DNA of 64,000 nt from Lotus japonicus (lineage: Eukaryota; Streptophyta; Magnoliopsida; Fabales; Fabaceae), in assembly GCF_012489685.1 (NCBI RefSeq), contig NC_080041.1, forward strand, positions 31,051,780 through 31,115,779, given 5' to 3'. The notes under the pieces are model-generated. The model was not told the origin of the DNA. It was given only the letters and a program-made list of their open reading frames with translations, and searched no databases. Both the position numbers and the translations under genes were made by a program. Below, one piece after another: positions 43,101 to 54,315 of the stretch (positions are counted from its first letter, which is position 1; every line of letters starts with the position of its first letter).

Positions 43101-45790
43101 TTAAATATTGGGAGGGTGAGCATTAATGTTAATGACATTTAAATTCTGACAAGAACCTATGACACATCTTAATAAAGTGCATGCTAATTTTTTCCTGGAT
43201 TAAATCAATAAACACAAAAATATGTAGCGGACAGACACCAAAAATAGCATGGCTCTAAATGAAACATTATCATTTATCACAGTACCAATGTATATTAATA
43301 GAAAATTAAAAATGTCAATACGTATCAATATGCAGTAGCTTTACCACTTGAAAAGTATAGACTTATGCTTAGAAGGTAATATTGAAAATCACAAGATCCA
43401 TCACCTTTAATTCATGATATGCTGCGTGGTACTGGGGATACCTTCCATTTGGTCCCCCAAGAGCTTCTTGCCACGTATCAATCAAATCCAGTATCTTTTC
43501 CCTCACATTGAAGGCCGGCTGTACAAAACGGTTTAAAAAATCCAACACTTGATAAGTTCTCAATTTCCAACATAGTTGCCGAGATGACATAAGTAAAATA
43601 TAAAAGAAACATAACAGTTGAAAAACCTATTAAGGGTAGACGACATCTGCTAAGTTGGCCAGCACAGTTTATTGTTACAGTTTATTGTTGGTGTGTTATC
43701 TATTACTAAAAGTACCAATATAAGTGACCTTTGGATGTGAATACCACCCTTGACCCAAAAAAAATTATATACCGAGAGAGAGAGAGAGAGACTATAAAAG
43801 AAATGTCCACTATTCAAAATCCATAAATACCTTGTTCTTCACTATCTTAACCATGTCATGTAAGATATCCCGCTCAATGATATACTGAAAGACACTTTCA
43901 CCGCAATTTTTACTAAGTGTCTCCAGTGCCTACATCAAATATTTTGATACAAAAGGTCCATGTCAGGTAATAAATTATTTTCTATTAATACCTGCATGAA
44001 TCAATATGAAATTTTGGAAGTACTTAAACCTAATACTTTTCAAGCAGAGTAGAATAACAGGACTGAAGAACTTTACATAATTAATTTAGAATTTTGCATA
44101 AATATAGAAGTAACAAATAATTTATTATATTTAAGTGCATGAAACATCTAATAATTATCCAGAAGTGAAAGAACAGTACTGACAAAAAGGGCCAGAAGTT
44201 GCATTTGGGAATTTTTACTGCTTAAACTCTTCTTAAGAATCTTCAATGCATCCTTTGTTTGCCTGCAAATTAAATTAGTTCAACAAAAATCAGTAAAATG
44301 CAATCAAAGGATTACCTATGAGGGGAGGGGGGATCAGGTTGAAGCAATTTTACACTTAATATTCAAAACTAAAAAGCAAATTAAAATTCAAAATGGAAGG
44401 TTGATATCACGTTTGGTCCTCCGATTTTATGAAATGTCGATTTTATGAAAGGTTGATTTTATTACCCCATTTCCCAACTACATCAGTGTTAACCCAATAG
44501 TTTTAAAATTGATCCAATTAAATCCCCTCATCTAGTCATCTACAGTTAATTTGGCTATCTCTGTATCCAAGTGACACTCTTTTGGCAGACACACAATATT
44601 TTTAGGAAGTAGTGTGCCATATTAATGGCAGACAAACGGGATTTATTTCAATTGCAGCAAATCAAAAGTATAAAGGCAACAGTGTGGCAAAATGCAATTA
44701 TGGCTCAGATCAAAGAGTGGTGATATCAAGGAGACTGAAAGTGTAAGTCTCAACAGAAAACTAGAAATTTTCAGAATCATACAGTCGACCATTATCGGCT
44801 ATTGGGGAAGAACATTTATAGCCACCAACTTACCTATTGTCCAAGAAATAAAAATCTTAAAAGGAAACAATTCACATTTATATTAAACTATTAGCAAGAT
44901 TCAAGGTGTCAATATAGCCTCGGCAAGAATAAATCCCCCAGGACCCCAACAAGAATCTACTTTGATGAAGTCCCTGAACATATAACCCTTCCCAAATCGT
45001 AACAAAAAGGGAAAAAGCAGTGAAGCTCGGCATTTCTTTCATAACAGTTCAGCCCATTTAACATAAGGCATAGGCAATTAAAACTCAAGAAACAATAGAT
45101 AATGAGGCAACAGCATTTAATTGTAGGTGCAGAGTGAAGGTGGCTCTGTCAAATAGAACAAGCTATACAGTGTAACCGTTCCATCTGAACAACACATAGC
45201 TTTATCCAGTAAGCCAAGCAGAGTTTTCACCCTTCCTCCAACCATGTCTCCTCTGGGTTCTGAACTCCCAACACAGTATAATCAGGTAAAAGAAATACGG
45301 GGTGAAGGGTGAGCTAAGGGAAATGAAGGGATTTGCAGGGTGAAGGGTCAGGGTTCAAATCCTGGCGGGTGAACTAATTTACTAACTATTAACGACTAAC
45401 ATTTGCCTATCCAAAAAAAGGTAAAAGAAATACAGTAGAAGTGTTTATTTTTTCAGCCATAATAAAAATATTACTTCCCTGGGGTGATGATTATTAGTGA
45501 TGAACTTACTAAAACATGATCCAAATTCCTAAGCACAAGTAGTAAAATACATGGCCAATCAATCAGGCAACTAGTTTCCAGGCCAATTCATGATTGATAA
45601 AACAGTATTCATAAAGCATATCCTAAACCCAAAAGAATAGATCCATAGGTTACATGAATAAGATAGTATAAGAAAGATACCCAGGGTCCCTATTAATAAT
45701 ATCACACAACTCTAAGTTAATTGCCCAGTCTGGACCAATCAGCATATCACTAGTTGCCCTCTCAGCACAGGCAGCTGCATCATTAGCCAT
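37159..45790 (-). CDS. TOM1-like (TOL) ubiquitin receptor, VHS and GAT domains
   Basis: Nine coding exons: 45790-45681, 44262-44184, 43929-43831, 43518-43405, 42897-42749, 39770-39689, 38481-38396, 38315-38124, 37765-37159; all borders GT/AG and phases agree, giving 505 residues. VHS domain about 5-134 ([14 protein letters not shown] start, then [10 protein letters not shown] and LETLSKNCG), GAT domain about 186-270, an acidic patch ESDESDDD near 290, then a Ser/Pro-rich tail. Plant TOL proteins bind ubiquitinated plasma-membrane cargo at endosomes and act in place of ESCRT-0 to sort it for vacuolar breakdown. The exon 6 acceptor was set at 39770 because the nearer AG at 39762 breaks the frame. 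A 5' leader intron seems to end near 45838. Which TOL paralogue it is cannot be told by eye. Confidence 0.93.
37850..37975. repeat. Tourist-like MITE fragment in a TOL intron
   Basis: GGGTGTGTTTGGGTAAACAG at the left and AAACTCTCCCAAATACTTAC at the right recall Tourist-type ends; the interior has CATAAGCTGTTTA. No clean duplication, so it is probably truncated. Confidence 0.45.
40147..40585 (-). mobile_element. LTR of a Ty3/gypsy remnant in TOL intron 5
   Basis: On the minus strand it runs from TGTTAGAGCTGTAGGG to CTAGCCAGTTCTTATCA, with TTAGTTAGTTGACAGC tracts and a polyadenylation-like CAATAAAATTC near its end. It lies downstream (in minus direction) of an integrase fragment at 40849-41374, as expected for a 3' LTR. 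It is interrupted by hAT-like MITE copy 2. Confidence 0.6.
40278..40438. mobile_element. hAT-like MITE, copy 2 (161 bp)
   Basis: Ends CAGGGTTTTAAATTGC and the reverse complement of AAGGGTTCTAAATTGC. Perfect 8-bp duplication CTCCAACC (40270-40277 and 40439-40446), typical of hAT. Interior carries GCGGTCGCAGTTG-type motifs shared with copy 1 at 28523. Confidence 0.88.
40849..41374 (-). pseudogene. Ty3/gypsy integrase C-terminal fragment
   Basis: Minus-strand pieces: 41374-41177 ([19 protein letters not shown], the usual PxxxLYGxxPP region) and 41046-40849 ([20 protein letters not shown] then [13 protein letters not shown], the GPF/Y module). A stop and frame breaks separate them. It lies inside intron 5 of the TOL gene, on the same strand as that gene. 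Confidence 0.85.
41400..42085. other. Retroelement-derived interior in TOL intron 5
   Basis: Ends with CTTGAGGACAAGGTGAATCT and a GGGGGCAGAG purine tract directly before LTR B, as in the 3' interior of gypsy elements on the plus strand (a reading like LEDKVNLRG). Upstream ORF pieces 41736-41945 and 41926-42114 are not intact coding. Confidence 0.5.
42086..42371 (+). mobile_element. Second LTR (LTR B) in TOL intron 5, opposite orientation
   Basis: From about TCATAGATACTCGCATCCC to GGCTGGTTTCTATCA, with GTTAGTTAAGTGAGTTAG tracts, a TATA-like ACTATAAATAAGG (42221-42233) and CAATAAAATCAGAG near the end. Structurally similar to the minus-strand LTR at 40147-40585, so two related elements or a rearranged one. 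The start is set by similarity and could be off by a few bases. Confidence 0.6.
43772..43792. repeat. (GA)n microsatellite in TOL intron 3
   Basis: About nine uninterrupted GA units after an AT-rich tract. Confidence 0.9.
45299..45419 (+). mobile_element. tRNA-derived SINE copy 4, in TOL intron 1
   Basis: Flanked by a perfect 14-bp duplication GGTAAAAGAAATAC (45285-45298 and 45420-45433). Holds GGGTCAGGGTTCAAATCCTG (a clear B-box) and ends CATTTGCCTATCCAAAAAAA. The A-box side is altered, with a GGGTGAAGGGT repeat. 5' truncated or a variant subfamily. Confidence 0.93.
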
Positions 45791-46500
45791 TTCTCTCTGC
45801 TTCACCAGTCAAGCCCTCAATTTCAATTCAAATCTTCTGCAAAAACAAAACCCAAAGTGAATGCCATCAACAAAATTAAGCCACAGCAACATCTTAAAGC
45901 AAAAAATACACCATAAAAAAGAAAATTAAACTATAGACTACACCACACCAAGTAATAGTTTTGATGTGATCAGTGTTTCACTCTCAATATATGATTCAAA
46001 AGGAACTCAGTCTAGCCAATAACAACGATAACAAAACAAGTTTAAGAATTGGAGAAAATGATAAACCCTGAGAAAACAAGACAACGTTGTATGTGAACCG
46101 AACATTCTCAAATTCTCAGTCACTCGATGAATTGACCAACAAGGTGATCGATCATATTGACGCTAAGTTAACTAACTACCTTGAAATATCAGATGGAAAA
46201 AAGTGCAGAATGGAATGGGAATTGGAAGAACCGATGAGGGATATGCAGAGTTGAGATTGAGGAAAACGCGGTTTGGGATTCGGAAATCGGAGATGTTTGT
46301 ATCACTGTCACGGAGTGGGTTCGCTTCCGGTTTCTCTGTTTACTTTCAGATTGGACTTTTCTCCTTATCAAATATTCCTTTTTTTTTTCTTTTCTGCTTT
46401 TGGTAGGAGTAATTATTATCTTAATCTCTTTTTCTTTTTTTTTAAGAAAATGATTATCTTAATCTTAATCTTATATTTCATTTTATCTTATCATATCTTA
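45791..46500 (-). promoter_or_regulatory. TOL 5' leader, leader intron and proximal promoter
   Basis: A splice-acceptor-like TTTTTGCAG (minus) at about 45839-45847 suggests a leader exon 45791-45838 joined to an upstream exon perhaps near 46170-46330. The Helitron ends at 46501, so the native promoter may be only 200-300 bp long or may extend into the Helitron. ORFs here on both strands are not supported. Confidence 0.4.
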
Positions 46501-46905
46501 ACTAGTGTTTTTACCCATACGCTGCACGGTGAAAAACAATTATAAATTTCTTACATTGATAACATCATCGTTTTGAGAATGAAAATGAAATCATAAGACT
46601 TGAAATTGAACATATTTGTTGTGATGAACATAAAATACAATTGAGCCAAAATTAAAAAAATGTCCACAATAATAAAATTTCAATTGAATCTAACAAAAGC
46701 CTAATATTACAGCTATACAATTTAGCAACAATAAGAGCTTCATTATGCATTAGAGTTGTTATTTGTTCTCTCATGTTGAGTTCAAATCTATTGTATCTGC
46801 AACAAGTTGGAAAATGATTAAAATAAGACAAAAAAAAATACAGCATGTTAATTACAATGCACATGATACAAAGAATTATAAAATATAACATAAAAATTCT
46901 AACCA

Positions 46906-47497
46906 TTCATATGTTCTGGAATACTTCTTCGTGCATGACATTCCGAGGGCAATTAGATACTACCCCTTAGTAATCCACAATAAGTATCTTCAACCCTTTT
47001 CTATATTTAACTCTCGGTAAGGCTACATATAGCTAACCGTGCGTGAATACATGCCTAGGAAGATATAATCCAACATGGGATAAGGATTAGCTTTGGTTCT
47101 TATTTATAGTCATAGCAAAATAGACAGTTTCAGGGAACTGCCTTCTTGAGAATTTGAATGGAAGGCCAGTGTCAGGAGGAGTTAAGCTTAATCTAGGAAC
47201 AGATTTATCTGATTTTGTACCTGAAAGAGCTGTTGCAACAATAATATACGGTGTCAAAGCAGTCACTATCAATCTAGTTCCATTACACAATCCAACAGAC
47301 TGATCTAAATTCTGAATCAGCATGATAAGAACCCCAACTTTCAGTACAATTCTGAGGTTTGGAATACCAGAGCATTTAACATCATTTATGAATTCAGAAG
47401 TGAACCATTCTGCATCTATATCAGAATCTTGATTTTTCACATGGAAGTTTACTACTGCATTTAATTCATCATAAATACTTTGATTATAAAAGAACAA
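46906..47497 (-). pseudogene. Helitron PIF1-like helicase, C-terminal fragment
   Basis: Reads DVKCSGIPNLRIVLKVGVLI, then IQNLDQSVGLCNGTRLIVT, PFKFSRRQFPETVYFAMTIN and, after a frame break at about 47087, SLSHVGLYLPRHVFTHG, LYVALPRV and EEVFQNI with a stop at about 46906. These are the last motifs (V, VI) of Helitron helicases. The conserved LSR is LPR and two stops are present (HG*LY, VDY*G). The ATP-binding half is absent. Confidence 0.88.
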
Positions 47498-47726
47498 TCA
47501 TAATAAGGATATATATACTCACTTTCAAAAAAAAAAAGATGTAGATACTCAAAAAATATAAATTCAAACATTCAATTATAATGTCTTGTTCATATAGACC
47601 GATTTAATCTATATAAAAAATTTCGGGAAATAAGAAATTAATTCAATTATGCACACATGTGATGTATAAAAGGAAGATTAAAATACATTAGTTGGACTTA
47701 TTAGGTTGGAGACTTACAAACAAAAC

Positions 47727-47759
<33 letters not shown>

Positions 47760-47761
<2 letters not shown>

Positions 47762-50700
47762 CTCATAAATTTAATTTAAAATTATCAACATTGCAACTAA
47801 ATTATTTTAAAATAATTTTTTCTATTAGTTTTAATATGAAAGTGTATTCATGTTGAATTTTCTTACCCGTACACGGTGAATTTCACTCTTATTATTTAGA
47901 CATACTAATACGTACAATGATTCAAAATAAAATTGATATACTAAGATCAATATTTGTCAGTTTTTTTAGTTGCTAGAATTAAGGGACTAAAAAAAATGAG
48001 CATTCAACAAAACAAAACCGCAACAATTATCACACAACCTGTAAATTTCCTAAACTTATTAAAAAATTATGAAGAATATACTAAAGTTATATGAAAAATT
48101 ATATTTTTATTAGATTTAACATGATAGTATTTTCTTGTTAAAATGTTTCTCCCTGTAGAAGAATATTACCCTTGCAGTTTGTATAAAAAATAAAAGTGGG
48201 CTATATTATTATGTTGTACAAATTTCCCATAATACTTTATTGTAAACCAGTGGAAAGTTGTTAAATTTATTTGTATATTTATTTTAATGTGTTTCTCATC
48301 CAATAATATATATATATATTGCTGTAAAATAAATATTAATTTTTATGTCAACGGTTTTTTCATTCAAAATGTTCCTCCCAATGGGAGCTATTAACCTTGT
48401 AATTTAAATATAAATAATATAAATTATATATCCAATAATTTATTCTAATCTCAGTTTAAAAATATGTCTTCTAATCTTTGCACGACATATTTTCATCATC
48501 AAATTATCACATATATATACAATTATATAATTATGAAAAGTACTAAAATTATATTATAATTTATCTTTAAATTAGTTTTAACTTGAATTTATTTTCATGT
48601 AAAATATTTCTCATGTGAGAATTTCTTACCGTGTAATTCAAATATTAAAAATTGTAACTATATATATATATACACACATATTAATACATTTTAATGTCAG
48701 TAAGACATTTTTAGTATCAAATTGCTCTTGTAAATATCAGTTCTTGTGTTATATTTGTACTTATGATAATATATTACTACTTTCGTTGGAAGAGAAAGTT
48801 CACACGAATTAAGGAAAAAAATTATTTGTGTTGATTTTAATAAAAGTATTATTTGTTTTCCTATTTCAACCTTTAGAATGTATTTTATCTTTCTTCATTT
48901 ATTGTTCATGTAAAGACATTTCTAGGAAAAATATCAATAATGTCTCTTAAAAATCTAAGTGGATATAGGAACAATTTTTTTTCTTCAAAGTGGACAGCTC
49001 ATAAGGAACGGAGGTAGTATTATTAAAGCCAATATATTACCAATTTTAAAAATCAATAAAAATAATAACCTTATTATATAATAGTAATTATATATAATTT
49101 TAGATAATCAGTTATTATTAAAAAATAATTACTTTGAAGTGGGTATTTCTTTCAAGAATAATCATTTTAAATTTTATATTACCCGTATGTGTTTTTCATT
49201 ATCATTAAAAAATAATAAGTTTGAAATGTGTTAGTCTTCTAAGATAAAAAAACTTAAGATACTAATTATTGATTCCCGTGCATTATATTTTTCTATATAA
49301 ATGTATTACCCAAAGTTACATGTTGTAATTTTTATATTTTCAATTTATGTTCAACATTACTCATAAGTTTTCGAGGTTCTTGGGAGGTTTCAGCTATAGT
49401 GACTGGTTAGGTTATTGTACCCATGTTGAGAGGGTTGTTACTCAACACTTTATATATATTATATTTCGTTTTTGAAAAAAAAAATTTGCACCCACCAGGA
49501 ATCGATCTCTAGATCTCCCCCTACCCAACCCATATGTCCCCAACTCCTACCACTTGAGCTATTACTTTCACAATCAAATTATAATTCTTCTGTATATATA
49601 CCCTTAAATTATTTACACAGTTTGGGAAGAATACTAAAATTAAATTAAAACATATTTTCTTTTAATTTCAACTTAAAAGTATTTTTATGTAAAATATTCC
49701 TACTCGTATGAGCTTTATAATATGTAACTTAAATAAAAGTTATATATGTTAATTTATTCCAATTCCCATAAAAAAAAAAATCATATTTGTATATATATTT
49801 AACTTTAAACTTATGAAAAAAATCTAAAATTTATTGAATATTATTGTTTGTTATTTTCAGATTGAAAATATTTTAATATAAACGTTCTTCCCTGTGGAAT
49901 CCTTATTTTTCACAATCAAATTAAAATGGTTTTGTATATCTACTCTTAAAATTAATTAAAAGTTTGAGAATATTACTAAAATTATATTGAAACATTTTCT
50001 ATTGGTTTCAACTTGAAAGTATTTTCATGCAAAATCTTCCTCATGTAGGAGCTTTTTACTATATAATTATTAAATATTGAGTAAATATGTTTATTTTTCT
50101 CTAATTCAATGTGGAAGCCCTATAATCACAATGAAATTATAATGCTTCTATATATCTACTCTTAAATTATTTAAAAAGTATGGGAAATTATTAAAATTAT
50201 ATTCAAACATTTTCTATTAGTTTCAACTTGAAAGTATTTTCATGCAAAACGTTTCTCATGTAGGGTACTACATAATTAATAAATATGGACTAAATATGTT
50301 TTTCTCTAATTCCCCGTGTGAGCCCTATATGGCTATATTCACAATCAAATTATAATGTTTTTGTATATCTACTCTTAAATTATTTATAAAGTATGAGAAA
50401 CATACTAAAATTAAATTAAAACATATACTCTATTAGTTCCAAATTGAAAGTATAGACTATATTTGTTAATTTATTCCAACTCCAGTGTGACTAATATTTA
50501 GATCAAAATTTCATATTTTTTTTATATATTTACTTATAAACTCATGAAAAAACATGAAAAATTACATTAAATTTTATTTTATGTTATTTTTACTTGGAAA
50601 TATATTATGTTAAATGTTCTTTCCCGTGGAATCTCTATTTTCAATATTTTTTACAAATCTACTATTAAGATTATTTAAAAGTCTGGAAAAAGTACTGAAA

Positions 50701-50965
50701 TGATATTAAAATATGTTGTATTAGTTTCAACTTGAAAGTATTTTCATGCAAAATGTTCTTTATGTATGAGCTTTTTACTATATAAATAATAAATATAAAT
50801 TATGTTTATTTTCTCTATTCCACATGGGAGCCCTATATTCACAATCAATATGTTTATATTTTCTCCTAAAGTAATTTAAAAAATCAGTTTATTTTTCAAT
50901 TAATTTTAACATGAAAGTATATTAATGTAAAATATTCATCAGTGAAAACCTTTTATCATATAATC
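47760..50965. repeat. Degenerate ~200-bp tandem array inside the Helitron
   Basis: About eleven units, each with a core like CTATTAGTTTCAACTTGAAAG, TATTTTCATGCAAAATNTTC, a TAGGAGCTTTTTACTATATAA part and CACAATCAAATTATAATG. Cores near 47820, 48100, 48570, 49660, 49850, 50005, 50210, 50435, 50585, 50720 and 50900. Spacing is mostly 150-215 bp. Units are only 65-85 percent alike by eye. SINE copy 5 interrupts the array. Confidence 0.8.
49469..49562 (-). mobile_element. tRNA-derived SINE copy 5, inside the Helitron array
   Basis: Carries CTACCCAACCCATATGTCCC and CACTTGAGCT, as copy 2. Its tail on plus reads TTTTTGAAAAAAAAAATTTG. The duplication was not resolved, because the surrounding array is AT-rich. 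Confidence 0.75.
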
Positions 50966-53214
50966 CGAGAATAAATAAGGAACCAATAAACACTATAACT
51001 TTCCTTTTAATGATCACTAATAGTTTAATTCAAAATTGGATTCAGATTTCCTTTATAATAGTTCATTTTTTTAATGGTGAACTTTGTTTAGTAAGTAAAG
51101 CTAATTCTTTTTTCAAAACACCCATTGACGACATACTAATTCAACACATAAAATACAAATATGTTTAAGTAAGCAATTCAAATGCATAAAACATAATCTT
51201 CCACATCATCGTCATTTGCATTATAGCTTCCACCAAGAATTTTTCTTTTTTAGAGAACATTCACAAAGCTCCAAGTCTTCAATTCTTTCAGTTCTTGCAT
51301 TTCTCCAATTCATTTTTAACATTTGCAAGATACTATTCCCCAATCATGTTTCTGTTACTCGATCGTTCAATTTCTCTATTCTTGCCTTCTATTTTTTGAT
51401 AATAAAATACCCAAACGATATGATATAGAAGCTGTGTCAAAAATATTACCAAGGATACAAAAAGAAATTAACCATGGATTTAGCATCTTTCAAACTAATG
51501 CAACCTTGCATGATGTGCATCTCAAACTGATAAAGAAAATTACTTCAAAGGTCTTGCCAATACTATACAAATTATGACCAGCACTACATCTAGGTATTTG
51601 TAGCTCTAGTGTAAATTTGCTGACTTGCATGGGCAGAAACCATCCTGATTGAACCTCTAGCCATTTCATGCTAGAAAAATCCACTTCTTTGCGCTTCTCA
51701 ATTGACATACAAACATAGTATCCTTATTAAGGCTTGTTGTGTCAATAGTAGACATGAGACTATGCTTCAGTACTGCAAAATTGTATGCCACATTCCATTA
51801 AAAATGATATTGGGTTATGTAGTGATGAAAAGCCAAGCACAAATGATTAAATGTATACAAAAATTAATTAGAACTGACTGATATAAAAAGTGAAAAAAAA
51901 CATGAAAAAGATAGAAAAGTAACAAATTACTTTGTAACACATAGATTGTAACAAATGAAAAAACATATACTCCTCTAGCTATACCCTCTTGGCATCATAA
52001 ATTGTAGCACCTTTATTATAATTATTCAATAATATAGAAGAAAACTAAGATAAGTGGACATTTATTTACAGCTATACCACCTTGTTCCTTCTTTTTTTTT
52101 TTGAAAAAACTCTTTAGGGGGAAGCCACCAGATGTGGTCAATGGGTCAATGAGTAGTGTAGAGAGTCATGTTGATGAAGAAGCCACCACATGTGATTAAT
52201 GACCCATCTGAAACTGCAAAATAAAAATAAAATTATTGACCTGAAAGTACGTAGGAGTAATGTTAGTTGTTTCAAGTATATTAAATTCGATCAATTTCAA
52301 TTATAATCAAGACATGCAAAAGTTTAAAAGCAATTACGAAAAATGGTAAGAGAAAAAAATTCTTAACAGCAATAATATTTGTCCTACAAAGTAAGATGAA
52401 GGTTGCATCCATGCTACCTGCAAAATGATAAACAAAATTGGAAAAAAATTTGTTACTTAGTGAGCAAACTTAAATTATAATGATTATGACATCTTATTGA
52501 ATTTGAATCGATAGAACTCGAGAACCTGCATCAGCAAAAAAATAAAGTGCAAAAGGGAAGAAAATAAAGCAAAAAACAGCCAAGAAATAAACCAGGAGGC
52601 CTTAGTATACATGAAAGAAAAAGAGAAAATTAAGCAGGAGGCCTTAGTATTTTGTGGGGCTTTCTCTTCCACAAAATTTATATTGCCTCGTGACCTCTTT
52701 GTGGAGACTAAAGCAAGATCAATTGTGTTAGCCATTGATGGAGGCCATGGAAGTTGGAAAACTCATCACCACAGATACAGTACTGAAAAATATGGTTGGA
52801 AAACTTGGGTTGAATGAGCCAAGGCTTTATGCTTGAATGATTGTTGATAGAAAAAACCACTCATATATATAGCATAAGGTGAAGGAATAAGAAAGGTTTT
52901 GATTTGGAAGAAACTATTCAAAGATGTTAAATTTTCAATAGCATGCGTATTAACTCATGTTGTTGGGAGTTGACACAAACATATTAGCCAGGGTTGAAAA
53001 TCGTGTTTAGCTAGTTATCATTGGAAAAACAAATTAAAAATTCAAATACCACCTTTAATTATCTTGTGTAAACAAAAAGCAGCCTTGAAAAAAGGGAAGC
53101 ATCCATGGGTTGAAATCTTTGGATTTCCATTTCAGAAAAAAAATTAGAAACAACAAAATAAGGGGGAATGAACAAACCATTATTGGGCACAAATAGAGAA
53201 AAACAAAACACAAA
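50966..53214. other. Helitron interior without a recognised gene
   Basis: ORFs of 60-85 residues occur on both strands (51216-51577 plus, 51490-51708 minus, 52484-52735 minus). None shows a Rep, RPA/OB or helicase motif that I can recognise. The minus ORF at 52735 begins MANTIDLALVSTKRSRGN, which might be a start of a lost Helitron or host exon; unproven. Confidence 0.4.
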
Positions 53215-53640
53215 GTCCCAATATCCATTAATGGGGCGTGAAAAATAAAATAGGGAATGGAGAAGGGAATGTTAAGCCAATCAATGGAGGCTTAAGAATT
53301 TGAATTTTTTTCTGATAATAAGGAAGTATGGTTAACATATATAAACGTGAAAAAATAATGTGAGAAAGGGAATAAAAAAAGAGAGAGAAAAAGAATGAAA
53401 TTAAAGTTAAATGCACATAGAAAATAGATAGAATTAATTCCTTAATGGGGCGTGATAAATAAAAATAGGGAATGGAGAAATCCAATCAATGGAGGCTAAA
53501 TAATTTGTAAATTTTCAGATAATAATGAATGAGGGACCAGATACATAAACGATTTTTCAATAATATGAGAAAAGGGAGGAAAAAGAGAGAGAAAATGAAT
53601 GGAAATTAATGTTAATTGCACATAGAAATTTGACCACCAT
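53215..53640. repeat. Direct duplication of about 230 bp near the Helitron 5' end
   Basis: The block TTAATGGGGCGTGA(A/T)AAATAAA with GGGAATGGAGAA and CCAATCAATGGAGGCT occurs at about 53226 and again at about 53451; both are followed by TTTTCTGATAATAA-like and GAGAGAAAANGAATG tracts. The copies differ by small indels. Confidence 0.85.
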
Positions 53641-53870
53641 TAAATCCTTATAATTATATGATGAGACCGAGATAATGGAGGAGAGAAAATATGATGGAGA
53701 TAGTGGAGAATGAAGGATGGAGAAATAAATCTGAATATAATAATCCAAATGGGACACGTGTCGAGTTGTAGTGCAAAGGGAAGGGAATAAAATATTGCAA
53801 AATATTCAGGAGCTGAGGTTTTTGATAATGACATGCTTGGAATGTTACTGCTTTAATATATATATATAGA

Positions 53871-54315
53871 TTTTATTTTTAATATATAATAAAGTCAAAT
53901 TTTTGGCAAGGCATTAATTCTACACATCATTGCTCATGACTGAAATTTTACATGTGATTATTTATATAATTGTGGTAATTATCGAATGTTGAATCAATCA
54001 TGGTCATTTATTAGTTTTGATTTTGGTAGTTTATTCTTTATCTCACAACCCTATCATTAAATTGAAATGTATATCTTTATTCATGAAATGTATCCATATT
54101 TCTCTGCACATTGTAAGTGATTTCTCTCGACTTTCATTGAGTTAAGTTTGCAAACTAATAATTTGTTTGATATGTTGTATAATATATAGCCTAAGGACAC
54201 ATTTGGTATGTCGTATTAGGCATGATGGTATAACATTATAGACTTATCTATTATTTGGTGCTAGCATTGTATTATATAAGTTTATCAATCCAACAACTCT
54301 TTTATATTAAGATGA
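53871..54315. other. AT-rich intergenic, no gene
   Basis: CATTTGGTATGTCGTATTA at 54200-54218 is nearly the reverse complement of a motif at 57838-57856. Nothing else recognised. Confidence 0.5.

Larger units (their letters stand above)
46501..53870 (-). mobile_element. Helitron, 7.4 kb, with decayed helicase
   Basis: Minus-strand 5' end TCTATATATATATATTAAAG (53870 downward) and 3' end GGGTAAAAACACTAGT, closing CTAGT at 46501. It sits between host A (5') and T (3'), the classic Helitron target. Near the 3' end ACCGTGC..GTATGGGT is a hairpin whose second arm looks like GCACGGGT after two C-to-T changes. The PIF1-type helicase C-terminus is at 46906-47497. No Rep/HUH domain is visible. The interior is mostly a degenerate tandem array, so the copy is non-autonomous. 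Its 3' end lies 711 bp upstream of the TOL start codon. Confidence 0.85.

Noticed and set aside
45340..45370. tRNA gene from the GGTTCAAATCC word
   Set aside because: Only the B-box side is present and it lies within a SINE with a 14-bp duplication.
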